DNA of 64,000 nt from Paenibacillus tengchongensis (GCF_008973665.1 NZ_WACP01000002.1:62001-126000); one strand, 5' to 3'; shown: positions 24,008 to 33,131, counted from the first letter of the stretch. Numbers and translations are program-made. Notes: generated from the sequence alone by a model not told the origin.

Positions 24008-24769
24008 ATGCATACGAAAGAGAGCATCATAGCACAGTTGCAGCAGCTAGGCATTGACCGTGAAGGAACGTTGCTGGTCCATTCCTCGATGAAAAGTCTG
24101 GGGCAGGTCGAGGGCGGAGCGGATACGGTTCTGGATGCTTTTTCAGAATATATGTATGAGGGACTGCTGGTGTTGCCCACCCATACGTGGTCTTATATCC
24201 GCGCGGAGAATCCGAGATTTTACGTCGAACGTTCACCGGTGTGCGTGGGGATTCTGCCCGAGCTGTTCCGGAAGCGGCCGGAAGTCGTCCGCTCGTGGCA
24301 TCCGACCCACTCGGTAGCTGCGCTCGGCCGGGATGCGGAAGAGTTCACGACCGGCGACCACCGGTTCGATACACCCTGTGCCAGAGGCTCCGCCTGGGGA
24401 AAGCTGCTCGACCGGCAGGCAACAATTCTATTGGTCGGAGTGGATTTAAGACGCAACACCTTCATTCATGGAGTCGAGGAGTGGGTAGACATCCCAGGAA
24501 GGTTAACGGATAGCCATGAAATGTTGTACACGGTTCTGCCGGATGGAACGGAAATTCCCGTACCTTCGCGCAGACATTGCGGGCTGTCCTGGTCGGAGCA
24601 TTTTTGGAAATTGGACGAGGTGCTTGAAGAGAAGGGGGCAATGATCAAGGGGCGGCTCGGCGACGCCGTGGTAAGGGTATGCGATGCGGCATCGGTGGCA
24701 AAAGTGGTAACAGAGCTGCTCAAGGACAACCCGGATTTGTTGTCGGATAACCTCCCTCTGGACCATTAG
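24008..24769 (+). CDS. Aminoglycoside N(3)-acetyltransferase-like protein
   Basis: 253 residues, the normal length for the AAC(3)/antibiotic_NAT fold. Motifs: LLVHSSMKSLG near the N-terminus, LLVLPTHTWS, the conserved HPTHSV (His98-Val103), GSAWGKL, and the C-terminal helical region ending with DDALR-like residues replaced by KVVTELLKDN. AAC(3) enzymes transfer acetyl from acetyl-CoA to the 3-amino group of aminoglycosides. Chromosomal relatives (YokD type) may have other amine substrates, so resistance is not proven. AGGAAGAG precedes the ATG. It is GC-rich relative to the preceding operon. Confidence 0.88.
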   Translation: MHTKESIIAQLQQLGIDREGTLLVHSSMKSLGQVEGGADTVLDAFSEYMYEGLLVLPTHTWSYIRAENPRFYVERSPVCVGILPELFRKRPEVVRSWHPTHSVAALGRDAEEFTTGDHRFDTPCARGSAWGKLLDRQATILLVGVDLRRNTFIHGVEEWVDIPGRLTDSHEMLYTVLPDGTEIPVPSRRHCGLSWSEHFWKLDEVLEEKGAMIKGRLGDAVVRVCDAASVAKVVTELLKDNPDLLSDNLPLDH

Positions 24770-24865
24770 GAGAGAGGTAAGCAGGTTGATTTACCTGACA
24801 GGAAGACGAATGACCAGCATCTATGATACGATAGAAGTCTATACGTTAAGAGGACGTGACAACAG

Positions 24866-25219
24866 TTGATAAATATTACGATTCCAACGCCAGAAGTAAC
24901 CATTTACAAGCAAGAGGCTCCTGCAATGAGCCACATTTACGGGTTTACGGATTTTCACCTGATCACCAGGGAACTGGGCGGGTTCTTCATGTTCTACAAC
25001 AGCAAGGATGAACTGCTCTTTGTCGGCAAGGCCCGGAAGCTGCGGCAGCGGATTAAGAAGCATTTTGAGGATACCGTCTCGCCGATCAAAAACCACAGGG
25101 ATGAAGTGGTGAAGATCGAGGTGTATCTCGTAGAGGACCCGGTTGAGCGGGAGATTTATGAGACCTATATTGCGAACAAGTTCCGCGCGAAATACAATCC
25201 AGATAAACTGACTCCATAA
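24866..25219 (+). CDS. Small GIY-YIG nuclease-domain protein
   Basis: 117 residues from a TTG start. Residues 38-70 show the domain in modified form: GGFFMFYN in the GIY position and LLFVGKARKLRQRIKKHF for YIG plus helix, then the Glu/Asn end EIYETYIANKFRAKYNP. The UvrC N-terminal domain has this pattern, but no other UvrC domain is present. The family is usually labelled a nucleotide excision repair endonuclease in Bacilli without experimental support known to me. Because both tyrosines of GIY-YIG are Phe here, catalysis is uncertain. A terminator follows. Confidence 0.75.
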   Translation: MINITIPTPEVTIYKQEAPAMSHIYGFTDFHLITRELGGFFMFYNSKDELLFVGKARKLRQRIKKHFEDTVSPIKNHRDEVVKIEVYLVEDPVEREIYETYIANKFRAKYNPDKLTP

Positions 25220-25231
25220 AAAATGACTTCA

Positions 25232-25276
25232 GAAGCAGTGAGCCGATCCCAAGGGACCGTCTCACTGCTTTCTTTG
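25232..25276 (+). terminator. Terminator of the GIY-YIG gene
   Basis: AGAAGCAGTGAG...CTCACTGCTTTCT with an inner GATCCC/GGGACC pairing, followed by TTTGTTTTG. Confidence 0.8.
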
Positions 25277-25439
25277 TTTTGATAGTATTCATGCACTGAT
25301 TTACTCGATTGGGAATACCGGTTGGGTTAGAAGCAGATTCAGATCTTTTGAGGTCATACCGATGATTTTGCGGCTTCGGGATCGTCTATACTTATGAATC
25401 CCTAATCCGATTCAATCCAATCTCGAGGAGGAACAAGCT

Positions 25440-25862
25440 ATGACGGTAAAACTTACCCCCTATATTACTTTGGAGGGACGCGTGAAGGACGCTATCCAAT
25501 TTTATGAGCAAGCCCTGGGTGCAGAAGTCCTCTCCCTCACGACTTACGGTGAAATGCCGGACATGCCTGATACGTTCACAGATGATCTGAGGAGTCTAGT
25601 GGCACATGCCAGGGTAAGAGTCGGTGGAGCAGAGCTGATGCTCTCAGATGCGCCAGGCGGTACACCTCTTGGAACCGGGAAACGGGTGACCATCTGTATT
25701 ACATCAAACGAAGTGGAACATTCGAGACGAATATATGAAGCCCTGCGGCAGGACGGCCAGGTCAATCTACCCTTTAAAGAAGAACCTTTCAGCCCCGGGT
25801 TCGGCGATGTAACGGACAAATTTGGTGTAACTTTTCAAATTTATACGGAACTTGAAGCCTAA
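25440..25862 (+). CDS. VOC superfamily protein, PhnB/YjdN-like
   Basis: 140 residues with two beta-alpha-beta3 modules: TPYITLEGRVKDAIQFYEQALGAEV at 6-30, then the second half with RVTICITSNEVEHSRRIYEALRQDGQV and the closing FSPGFGDVTDKFGVTFQI. The PhnB-like group is related to glyoxalase and bleomycin-resistance proteins; the usual metal residues are incompletely conserved, so its activity is unknown. GAGGAGG precedes the ATG at 25440. It stands alone. Confidence 0.88.
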   Translation: MTVKLTPYITLEGRVKDAIQFYEQALGAEVLSLTTYGEMPDMPDTFTDDLRSLVAHARVRVGGAELMLSDAPGGTPLGTGKRVTICITSNEVEHSRRIYEALRQDGQVNLPFKEEPFSPGFGDVTDKFGVTFQIYTELEA

Positions 25863-26012
25863 AAGAGGCTAGGCCGTTATTAAGTTAAATTAGAGCTCGG
25901 CATAAGTGGACATTTGTCTATATTTATATTCCGGAAATATAAATCCGCCCAGGCGCCCTCTCCGCGAGTGCATATGATGATTATGCCTACTCATTGAAAG
26001 GAGCGATCACAT

Positions 26013-26387
26013 ATGGGATTCTTTCCAACACCGGGACCGGGCGGAGGCTTTCCAGGAGCGCCGGGCGGACCTGGCGTGCCGGGAGGCGGATTTCCCGGAA
26101 CTCCAGGGGGTGCACCGGGAGGAGCACCGGGCGGTGTTCAAGCACCGACAGCCCCTCCACCGCAATTCATCCCGCAGATGTCGGCCACCGCATTTGCCAT
26201 CGACCCCGGCGGGATCAGACGCTGCCTGTTCCGCAACACATACATTTGGCTGAACAACGGCGAGCAATTCTGGTTCTACCCGGTATTCGTCGGACGTAAT
26301 TCAATTGCCGGGTTCAGATGGTTCGGTTTCTTCTGGGGGTACTTCGGCATTGATTTGAATCAGGTCCGCTCGTTTACCTGTTTCTAG
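26013..26387 (+). CDS. Gly/Pro-rich N-terminus with conserved aromatic C-terminal domain, function unknown
   Basis: 124 residues. The first ~45 consist of repeats of the type GGFPGAPGG/GGAPGG, collagen-like but without strict G-x-y phase. The C-terminal ~65 residues are rich in Phe and Trp (FWFYPVFVGRNSIAGFRWFGFFWGYFGID) and contain two cysteines. Similar proteins are widespread in Paenibacillus and relatives. A spore-surface role would suit the composition but is inference; a loosely sigma-K-like CATA-NNN-TG sequence lies near 25971. GAAAGGAGC precedes the ATG; a terminator follows at once. Confidence 0.75.
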   Translation: MGFFPTPGPGGGFPGAPGGPGVPGGGFPGTPGGAPGGAPGGVQAPTAPPPQFIPQMSATAFAIDPGGIRRCLFRNTYIWLNNGEQFWFYPVFVGRNSIAGFRWFGFFWGYFGIDLNQVRSFTCF

Positions 26388-26400
26388 GGCGGACAGCACA

Positions 26401-26431
26401 AAGAGAACAGCCTGCGGGCTGTTCTCTTTGT
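26401..26431. terminator. Hairpin between convergent genes
   Basis: AAGAGAACAGCC and GGCTGTTCTCTT pair around TGCG and are followed by TGTTGTG. Serves the Gly/Pro-rich gene and possibly the minus-strand gene ending at 26457. Confidence 0.8.
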
Positions 26432-26456
26432 TGTGATTTCGCAGGGCGGCGAATGG

Positions 26457-28535
26457 TCAGTTCCTGATCCACATGACCGGCCGTATTCCCAGTACAGCAT
26501 TCACCTTGCGGTGATAGATCTGATAGTCGGAAGCAACGACCCGCGATTTGTCGGTGCTGCTGTAATATGGGGTGGAGAGCCAATAATCAACGGGTAATAC
26601 GGAAGCGGTCCTGGAGAGTTTAAAAAGCTGCTGCACATCATCTACGGACGGTAATGATAAATATGCAGCATAGGATTTCCTAAATGCCCGCCGACTGTCC
26701 TGAGCTGCATATTTGATGGGCGAGAACCAGTAATGGGGCCGGTCCCCCGCATCTGCCTGATGCGAATGATTGCCGTTACATATCGCGTAGTATTCTGCAT
26801 TTCGAATGCGGCTCTGCTCATCTCGCGTAAACCATTTATCCAGATAAATGGCGTTCAAACTTCCATGAATGCTTGCTTTCGTATAATCGTTCGATGTTTC
26901 ATCGTACGCGCTGCGGTATAAGGCGTCTTTAGCGATTACCTTTACCCAGCCGTTGTCTCTCTCTAGAACATACCACTCAATGGGCCTGCCATCTATACGG
27001 CCAAGGGCCAGCAGCTCCGGCCGGTCCGGTTCGAAGACAATAATAATCAGAAAGGCAACAGTGGCAATGCCTGCCCGCCTGAATGTCCGGCTCTTAAAAT
27101 CAAGATGGTCCAGCAGCAAAACGATAATCAGGATATCCAAATGCACATTAAATAAAAACATATGCTTCTGTAAATCCGCGTTACCATTGCTTACAATGGG
27201 GACAATGAATTGCCCGGCTGCCGCCCCCATCAGTGCCAACCGCAGCAGGATGCTGTATAAGCCGGCCTTTCTTCTCAGCAGGGCAGCCACATTCGCTGCA
27301 GACAGGACGAGGATAAGACATAGAAATAGCGAGGCCACGCCTGAAAAATGCTTTCTGATGCTCTCCCAAACATTCATTCGATCATCGAATAGTAAGTCCG
27401 CCTGAGCAGAAGGTAATTGGATATTAGTTAAATACGTAGGTCTGAGAGGTAATGCCGCCTCGGCGCTTATATCCAATTTTTCTGCGAAGAAGGCGGGATG
27501 TGTTAAGTAATATTTTAAAATTCCAATTTGGCTTATGCGCTCAGATAACAAATCTCCCAAAGGGATATCCCGTTCCTGATCCGGATGTAAGGAGTGCCAG
27601 TTGTAAGCGGTCATGGATTCGAACCCGGCCAGCCGCCGGGGTAAACCTAAAGCCTGGGCAGCCTTCTCCGGCGCCGGATTATTGTATAGAACACCGAAAA
27701 AAACAGATTGAAAGGCAGTATCCTTTTTCATCCATTGCGGTGTTAGCTTCACATAGTAGCTGAAAGAAGCAATGAGCATTACAACCACCAGAACGCAGAT
27801 GGTGATTTTCTTTCTTATCTTCTCATGTTTGATTACGTGGTAAACAAGGGGAACAGACAATAACAAGGTCGAAGGGAAGTTGGCTGATTTGGATCCGGAA
27901 AAAATGAAAAGCGACAGGATCAAGCCCATATAGACCCCATAGCTGCTCTTATTCTTTTCCAGATACAGAAGCAGGATAAAGGATAGAATCAGAAAAATAA
28001 GCGTCGTTGATTCTCCATAGAAAGAGTTAAAGTAACCCAAATAGCCGCCATCTAAAAAGATCAAAGCAAAAACCGCTTTAACAGCAATATCGGCATAGGC
28101 ATTGTCTTTCCACTTTTCCTTCATAAACAAAACCAAGGCCAAGGCGTAAATAATAATATACTGAACTGTTTGAAAAAAGAGATGAAACACGGCAGGGGGG
28201 CGATGAAAAAGCTTGTTGGCTAAGGCGTTGAAGAACAGCGCTGCCTTCGTAAACATAAATTGCGTGGAGTAATATTCCGCAGGGTTATTTGTAACCGGTA
28301 GAAATAACTTTTTAAAATAGTGAGTCACACTGGCGGGGGCGGATAATTTGTACTGATATTCAGCACTCCAATACCGGACCCCGGTAATCGATGTCAGGTT
28401 GAAGGCTCTCATCGTCCGGTTAAAATCGGAATTATCCGCGAGCCCGATCGTCACGGGGACATAAATCAGCAGGGATATAACGATCAGAAGGAAAATATAA
28501 AGAAACAAGCTGCGAATCATATGGGATTTAAGCAA
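26457..28535 (-). CDS. Large polytopic membrane protein, WsfD-like glycosyltransferase with DUF6273-like tail
   Basis: 692 residues. Residues 1-500 have about eleven hydrophobic segments with a large extracellular loop after the first helix (DNSDFNRTMRAFNL) and the motif GGYLGYFNSFYGES, which recalls the WsfD-type hexose transferases of S-layer glycan synthesis (GT-C-like). The last ~190 residues form a soluble extracytoplasmic domain, starting IEWYVLERDNGWVKVIAKDALY and ending VNAVLGIRPVMWI, that resembles DUF6273 (a sulfatase-modifying-factor-like fold seen in Firmicutes surface proteins). The combination suggests transfer of a sugar outside the membrane. Both assignments are from pattern memory and are tentative. 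Confidence 0.6.
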   Translation of the reverse strand: MLKSHMIRSLFLYIFLLIVISLLIYVPVTIGLADNSDFNRTMRAFNLTSITGVRYWSAEYQYKLSAPASVTHYFKKLFLPVTNNPAEYYSTQFMFTKAALFFNALANKLFHRPPAVFHLFFQTVQYIIIYALALVLFMKEKWKDNAYADIAVKAVFALIFLDGGYLGYFNSFYGESTTLIFLILSFILLLYLEKNKSSYGVYMGLILSLFIFSGSKSANFPSTLLLSVPLVYHVIKHEKIRKKITICVLVVVMLIASFSYYVKLTPQWMKKDTAFQSVFFGVLYNNPAPEKAAQALGLPRRLAGFESMTAYNWHSLHPDQERDIPLGDLLSERISQIGILKYYLTHPAFFAEKLDISAEAALPLRPTYLTNIQLPSAQADLLFDDRMNVWESIRKHFSGVASLFLCLILVLSAANVAALLRRKAGLYSILLRLALMGAAAGQFIVPIVSNGNADLQKHMFLFNVHLDILIIVLLLDHLDFKSRTFRRAGIATVAFLIIIVFEPDRPELLALGRIDGRPIEWYVLERDNGWVKVIAKDALYRSAYDETSNDYTKASIHGSLNAIYLDKWFTRDEQSRIRNAEYYAICNGNHSHQADAGDRPHYWFSPIKYAAQDSRRAFRKSYAAYLSLPSVDDVQQLFKLSRTASVLPVDYWLSTPYYSSTDKSRVVASDYQIYHRKVNAVLGIRPVMWIRN

Positions 28536-28622
28536 AAGTATCGCTCCTTGATGTCCATAAGATCAAAGATGTTCTTCATAAGCTGTCCAAAAGTGAACGG
28601 GTGCATACACTTATAAAACTAC

Positions 28623-28660
28623 AAAACAGCGATCCCTCATGATTGGAGGATCGCTGTTTT
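28623..28660 (-). terminator. Terminator of the chemoreceptor-like gene
   Basis: AAAACAGCGATCC (28623-28635) pairs with GGATCGCTGTTTT (28648-28660); on the minus strand the stem is followed by a T-rich run. Confidence 0.8.
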
Positions 28661-28688
28661 GCTGTGTGGGTCTATTGCGGCCAGGCCG

Positions 28689-29525
28689 TTACTCCACCGA
28701 ATATTTAATCAAATTGCCCGACACACCCAGCATCTTCTCGCTGGATAGGTGAAGACGTTCAATCACCTGGGTGAAGGCCTCGACCAGAGAAGCCTGTTCC
28801 GCCGCCGAGGCGGAGATCTGGCTGATTTCCGCTTCCATCTTGCTTATGGATTGCTGAACTTCCTTCAATGCGGCCTCGATACCTGTTGTAGCCTGTCTGG
28901 AATGTACAGAAAGCTTCCGCACTTCCGTGGCCACCACACCAAAGCCTGCGCCGGCTTCGCCTACACGGGCTGCTTCAATGGCTGCATTCAGGCCCAGCAG
29001 ATTGGTCTGCTCCGAAATTTCGCGGATCAGGGCAGATACCTGGGAGACCTTCCCGGCATTCTCCACAGCAAGCTTTGTGTTCTGCAGAATCTGCTCACTG
29101 GCGGCCTGAAGCTCTTCTGCATGTGCCGCCACATGCTGCACCATATCAATCAGTTCGTTCGAGATGTGCTGATTATCGTCCACAACAGCATTAAGCTGGT
29201 GCTGGTTGCTCTGATCATAAGTTGCGCAGAGCACCGCCACAACCTCATTGTTGTCATTGGTAATCGGAATATTAATCGTATCCAGAGGGAACCCGTATAA
29301 TTCGTCACTGATATGTACGAGACTTGGCTCGCGGCCGTTAGTCAAGGCCCCAAAATTCTGAAACTGCGGGATCAGCGGATCGCCAACCTTTTGCTCCAGC
29401 ATAAAGTCCCGGGTCTGCACGAAAAAAAGCACCTTCGTCCGGTCGTAGACGACAAGATTGGCCTTTTCGCGTAAGGTTTGGGTAAAAAACGGCAATGCCT
29501 TCAGTAAGCTTTCTAAGATGTCCAT
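28689..29525 (-). CDS. Soluble methyl-accepting-chemotaxis-type protein
   Basis: 278 residues without any membrane segment. Residues 1-115 form a PAS- or GAF-like sensor ([15 protein letters not shown], then GDPLIP and [20 protein letters not shown]). Residues 120-270 are a short MCP signalling coiled coil with the hairpin tip [34 protein letters not shown]. The signalling domain is shorter than in transmembrane receptors. It could bind CheW/CheA in the cytoplasm, or act as a free sensor; several Bacillales carry such short forms. The ligand is unknown. Monocistronic. Confidence 0.87.
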   Translation of the reverse strand: MDILESLLKALPFFTQTLREKANLVVYDRTKVLFFVQTRDFMLEQKVGDPLIPQFQNFGALTNGREPSLVHISDELYGFPLDTINIPITNDNNEVVAVLCATYDQSNQHQLNAVVDDNQHISNELIDMVQHVAAHAEELQAASEQILQNTKLAVENAGKVSQVSALIREISEQTNLLGLNAAIEAARVGEAGAGFGVVATEVRKLSVHSRQATTGIEAALKEVQQSISKMEAEISQISASAAEQASLVEAFTQVIERLHLSSEKMLGVSGNLIKYSVE

Positions 29526-29761
29526 GCCTGCAGCTCCCTATCCATATGTAGTCTGTAATTGTGTAAGGATAGTTATTATCGGCAAAAGAACGGACAATTT
29601 TAATGCATTTTAAATTTAATTATTAATTTTTTCAGAAAATATAAAAAGGTAAGTGCTGCGTCTCCGGCTCATGGCCGGGTAAAGTCCCGGAATCTTTATA
29701 AAATCCAATATATGGTATAGTGTAAATGGGTTTATACTGCTGCAAAGGTGGGGGACTTTTT

Positions 29762-30094
29762 TTGAAGAGGACTAAGCGTTTAATAATGGATTCATTAGTG
29801 CTTTTAGCGATAGTAGGCGGCATTTATATAGGGCTCAATGGATTGCCTCAAAAAAAGAACGAAATTGCAAATGAGGTGCTAACCTATCTGACAACTGACA
29901 GACTGTTCAGAAAAGGTGACATTAAAGAAATCGAGGGGCTCTACAGCTTTAAGTCTGGAGATTACCAAGCGAATGTAATCTATGCGGATGAACCAAATAT
30001 CAATTACACGTATGAAAAGGTAAAGGGCAGATTTAAGCTCGCAGGTACCTCTGATGTACGAGGCAAGCATATGGATGAGACCTTCGATCAGTGA
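29762..30094 (+). CDS. DUF3139-like small membrane-anchored protein
   Basis: 110 residues from a TTG at 29762, which has GGTGGGGG upstream; a longer frame from 29726 would place that site inside the coding region. One N-terminal transmembrane helix (about 9-27) is followed by an extracytoplasmic domain of ~80 residues with LTYLTTDRLFRKGDIKEIEGLYSFKSGDY and VIYADEPNINYTYE. This pattern fits the DUF3139 family of Bacilli, whose function is unknown. No operon partner. Confidence 0.65.
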   Translation: MKRTKRLIMDSLVLLAIVGGIYIGLNGLPQKKNEIANEVLTYLTTDRLFRKGDIKEIEGLYSFKSGDYQANVIYADEPNINYTYEKVKGRFKLAGTSDVRGKHMDETFDQ

Positions 30095-30324
30095 ACTCTC
30101 CTCATGGTGATGGGGCAATGATAAACCCGAAGGTTCCAGGAATGAGTACCATTTGGTTTTGCTTGAGCCGGTAAAGGCTGTTAAGAACTAGGACTATACG
30201 ACGGTTATTGCCGGTTTGCAGCCTGGAATGTTGTCATAGCGGAAACGTACGGGTAATAGAGATGATTAGAACTTTCGGATTTGGCGGGTTGGGTAGCAGA
30301 GCCGAAGAAACGGAGGGACCGATC

Positions 30325-30705
30325 ATGGCGGTACAGATCGTATCAGGTATCAGCTCAGTGCAGGCGATTGCGGCCTACGGCGGCACGCAGAGTGATGTCA
30401 GTTCTCTGGAGAAGCAGCGTAACCGGCTGATGCAGGAGCTGGATAAGGTGAATGCGGCGCAGGGCAGCGAGATGCAGACCCCTTACCGCCGGGAGCAGCT
30501 GCAGCGGCAAATCCGGCTGCTGGAGGCTCAGCTGGTGCAGAGAAGCGGGAGTACCACCCCGGCTGGCTTTGTGCCGGTTCCTCCGCTTCAAGATCATCCC
30601 CCGCTCTGGCGTACTGAAGGAAAAGGCGGCTTCAAGGGCATCGGTCTGACCGACCCGCGGACGGCGACAGTAGATTCAGAAGGCCATTTCAACGCGTGGA
30701 TTTAG
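30325..30705 (+). CDS. Short coiled-coil protein (FlxA-like)
   Basis: 126 residues from the ATG at 30325 (CGGAGGG upstream; the frame from 30208 has no site). After an N-terminal stretch VQIVSGISSVQAIAAYGG comes a coiled coil (SSLEKQRNRLMQELDKVNAA and RREQLQRQIRLLEAQLVQRS, about 25-75) and a Pro/Gly-rich tail ending HFNAWI. This resembles FlxA-like proteins, which are uncharacterised. No neighbour suggests a role. Confidence 0.6.
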   Translation: MAVQIVSGISSVQAIAAYGGTQSDVSSLEKQRNRLMQELDKVNAAQGSEMQTPYRREQLQRQIRLLEAQLVQRSGSTTPAGFVPVPPLQDHPPLWRTEGKGGFKGIGLTDPRTATVDSEGHFNAWI

Positions 30706-30790
30706 CCAAAATAGTAAGGTGCGTTAAGCGTATGGTGATGAACCGGCTGTCCGCACCTTCTTTTGTTGAGCAGGCGGCAGAGCTTCGTTT

Positions 30791-32143
30791 CTACTGCACC
30801 AGACTCTCCAGCTCCGGCTGCAATTTGTTTCGCAGAGCATAAAGCATGACCGCACCGACAAGGAAGGCGACAGCATCGGCAATGACAAGCGACCAGACCA
30901 CCCCGTGGAAGCCGTTCGTTTGATTGGCGAGGTAGAGCACCGGAATCAGCGTAACCCCTTGAATAACCGACATAATAAAAGCGGCCGTTCCCTGCGCTGT
31001 GGCCTGGAAGATCCCGGTGAACAAGGTGGTCATCCCTGTAATGAACAAGGACAAGAAGGTCACATGAAGAATGTAGCTGCCCATCTCGATTAATTGCGGG
31101 TCATTGGTAAAGAGACTGATCAAGTGATCGGAAACCAGATAGACGATGAGGCCGAAGACGGCTGCCAATGCGACAATCGTTTTAATTGTAAATAGGGTGG
31201 TATGCTTCATCCGCAATCGATCCGCTGTAAAAGAGAAAGCAATCAGCGGCACGACTCCCTCGCATAACCCCATCAGAATGAATTCGGGAAACTGCAGCAA
31301 ACGCGACGAAATCCCGTAAGCCGCTACGGCTGAATCGCCATATACGACCAGATAGTGGTTAAAGATGAGCGACATAGCCCCCAAAAAGATACTCATAATA
31401 AAGACGGGAACGCCGATCTTGAACACATTGCCCAGAATGTCTTTGCTAGCCTTGAACCATCGGATAGAGACTGTTAGGAATTGGCTCTTCTGCCCCATAT
31501 GGAAGGCGTAATATACACTCGCAACCAGGTTTGAAATCACTGTAGCCGAGGCAACGCCGATCACGTCCCAGTGGAATACGAAGATGACCAGCGCATCGAG
31601 GATGATGTTTACCACCACGCTGAGCATCATACCGATCATCGATGTGACGGCCGCCCCCTCCGAGCGCACGATATTCTCCAGCGTAAAAAACAATACGACG
31701 AATGGCGAACCGATCAGCATTACTGTGACATAGTCCTTAGTGTACCCGAAGGAGTCAGGCGTTGCCCCCAGACCATGAACGATGGAATCGATCAGCGGCA
31801 GACCTGCAGCCGTTACGATAAGACCAAGAACCAGGCTGCTGTAAAAAGCGAAGGAAGAAACATGCTTGACCTCATCCGTTCGCTTCTCACCCAGCAAACG
31901 GGAGATGAAGGTGCCGCTGCCCATGCCGATCAGGTTGCCCAGCGCCATTAGGATGGCGAACAGCGGCAAGGTCAGCGCAAGTGCAGTCAACATGGCCGTA
32001 TTGTGGAGAGTGCCCAGGAAATAGGCGTTCAAGATGGAGTAAATGACATTCATGGATGTGCCTAACATCATCGGGACAGCGAAGTGGGCTACGGCTTTGG
32101 TGACCGGCGCTTTTTCAAAATAATACAGGTTTTCTGAATCCAT
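30791..32143 (-). CDS. MATE family multidrug efflux transporter
   Basis: 450 residues with twelve hydrophobic segments in two homologous halves; MATE features include AVAHFAVPMMLGTSMN in helix 1, GMGSGTFISRLLGEKR, and VPVFIMSIFLGAMSLIFNHYLV in the second half. These pumps exchange Na+ or H+ for cationic drugs or, in other clades, export flippase substrates. The divergent TetR gene and the three operator-like sites between them point to induction by a ligand, as in drug pumps. The start has the expected site upstream on the minus strand. Confidence 0.92.
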   Translation of the reverse strand: MDSENLYYFEKAPVTKAVAHFAVPMMLGTSMNVIYSILNAYFLGTLHNTAMLTALALTLPLFAILMALGNLIGMGSGTFISRLLGEKRTDEVKHVSSFAFYSSLVLGLIVTAAGLPLIDSIVHGLGATPDSFGYTKDYVTVMLIGSPFVVLFFTLENIVRSEGAAVTSMIGMMLSVVVNIILDALVIFVFHWDVIGVASATVISNLVASVYYAFHMGQKSQFLTVSIRWFKASKDILGNVFKIGVPVFIMSIFLGAMSLIFNHYLVVYGDSAVAAYGISSRLLQFPEFILMGLCEGVVPLIAFSFTADRLRMKHTTLFTIKTIVALAAVFGLIVYLVSDHLISLFTNDPQLIEMGSYILHVTFLSLFITGMTTLFTGIFQATAQGTAAFIMSVIQGVTLIPVLYLANQTNGFHGVVWSLVIADAVAFLVGAVMLYALRNKLQPELESLVQ

Positions 32144-32170
32144 TAAGGATCACTTCTTTCTTTTTTCTCT

Positions 32171-32257
32171 AATCTAACAGCGTTAGATTGAACCTTACAG
32201 TGTTAGATGATAACATGAGACTATAAACCTGTAAAGCATAAACTTACACTGTTAGAT
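32171..32257. promoter_or_regulatory. Three TetR-type operator copies
   Basis: Site 1 AATCTAAC-AGC-GTTAGATT (32171-32189) is a perfect dyad. Site 2 CTTACAGTGTTAGAT (32194-32208) and site 3 CTTACACTGTTAGAT (32243-32257) share one half exactly and the other partly. They fill the space between the divergent MATE and TetR genes. Confidence 0.8.
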
Positions 32258-32273
32258 AAAAGGACGGATAACG

Positions 32274-32954
32274 ATGAAAAAGCAGCAGCCGCAAATTTCG
32301 GAGGACAGGATTCTGGAAGCCTCATGGGAGCTTCTGGGGGAAGAGGACATCGAGAAATTCAGCATGAGACGACTGGCGGACAGGCTGGGGATTCAGGCTC
32401 CTTCTCTGTACTGGTACTTCAAAAGCAAGCAGAATCTGTACCAGCGCCTGGCCAATCAGGTATCGCGGGTCATTCTGGAGGAGTTCCACTCCGGCGGGGA
32501 CTGGAAGGAGCAGCTGACAGGGCTTGCGGAAACCGTACGGAGCGTGCTCCGCCGGTATCCCTGCTCGACGCAGCTCATGATGATGACGCTGCCCCACGAG
32601 CCGGACATCATCCGGTTCACCAACCGTATGCTGCTCTGCGTGGAATCAACGCCGCTTGACCAAGCACAGAAAATGCAAGTGGTGACTACGCTTGTAAATT
32701 ATGTTTTCTATTTCGTACTGGACGATTATCAGCATGAACGGAATGTCGCCGTTATGCTTAAGGATAAGGGAGCGCCTCCGGGTGAGGAGATGATTCGCCT
32801 ACTGGACTCCATGGGCGAGGCGGACGCAGGACTGTTCCGGAGAATGTTCATGAACGGGCTGTTTGAGCTGATGGGAACCGACGGGGCGTTCGAATTCGGC
32901 TTGAAACTGATCCTGCTCGGGATTGAGCAGGTGATTAAGGAGCAGGAGAGGTAG
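32274..32954 (+). CDS. TetR family regulator (TetR_C_1-type)
   Basis: 226 residues. The N-terminal helix-turn-helix runs RILEASWELLGEEDIEKFSMRRLADRLGIQAPSLYWYFKSKQNLYQ (about 11-56), followed by an all-helical ligand domain with HEPDIIRFTNRMLLC and a C-terminal FELMGTDGAFEFGLKLILLGIEQ motif similar to classical TetR C-terminal domains. It is divergent from the MATE pump and presumably represses both genes through the three dyads at 32171-32257. Ligand unknown. Confidence 0.92.
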   Translation: MKKQQPQISEDRILEASWELLGEEDIEKFSMRRLADRLGIQAPSLYWYFKSKQNLYQRLANQVSRVILEEFHSGGDWKEQLTGLAETVRSVLRRYPCSTQLMMMTLPHEPDIIRFTNRMLLCVESTPLDQAQKMQVVTTLVNYVFYFVLDDYQHERNVAVMLKDKGAPPGEEMIRLLDSMGEADAGLFRRMFMNGLFELMGTDGAFEFGLKLILLGIEQVIKEQER

Positions 32955-32978
32955 GAATGCCATCTGGAGAATTGATAT

Positions 32979-33100
32979 TATCCCCTTCAGGTAGACAGTG
33001 AACAAGACCATGAGTCCCAATTGAACGCCATCGGGTTAGATATCGTTAATCGGCCGCTGCGTACGTTTACTCTTTTCGTACTGTCTACTTGAAGAGGGAT
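32979..33100. mobile_element. IS-end or MITE-like remnant with terminal inverted repeats
   Basis: Left arm ATCCCCTTCAGGTAGACAGT (32980-32999) and, inverted, right arm ACTGTCTACTTGAAGAGGGAT (33080-33100), agreeing at all but two or three positions including one single-base gap. About 80 bases without a transposase lie between. It sits between the TetR gene and the 3' end of the AAA/HEPN operon. Confidence 0.5.
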
Positions 33101-33131
33101 GACACGGAGGAGTTCATTATTCTAAAAAAAT

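Noticed and set aside
25870..26012. Sporulation sigma-K promoter before the Gly/Pro-rich gene
   Set aside because: Only a partial -10 match and no convincing -35; mentioned in that gene's entry but not listed.
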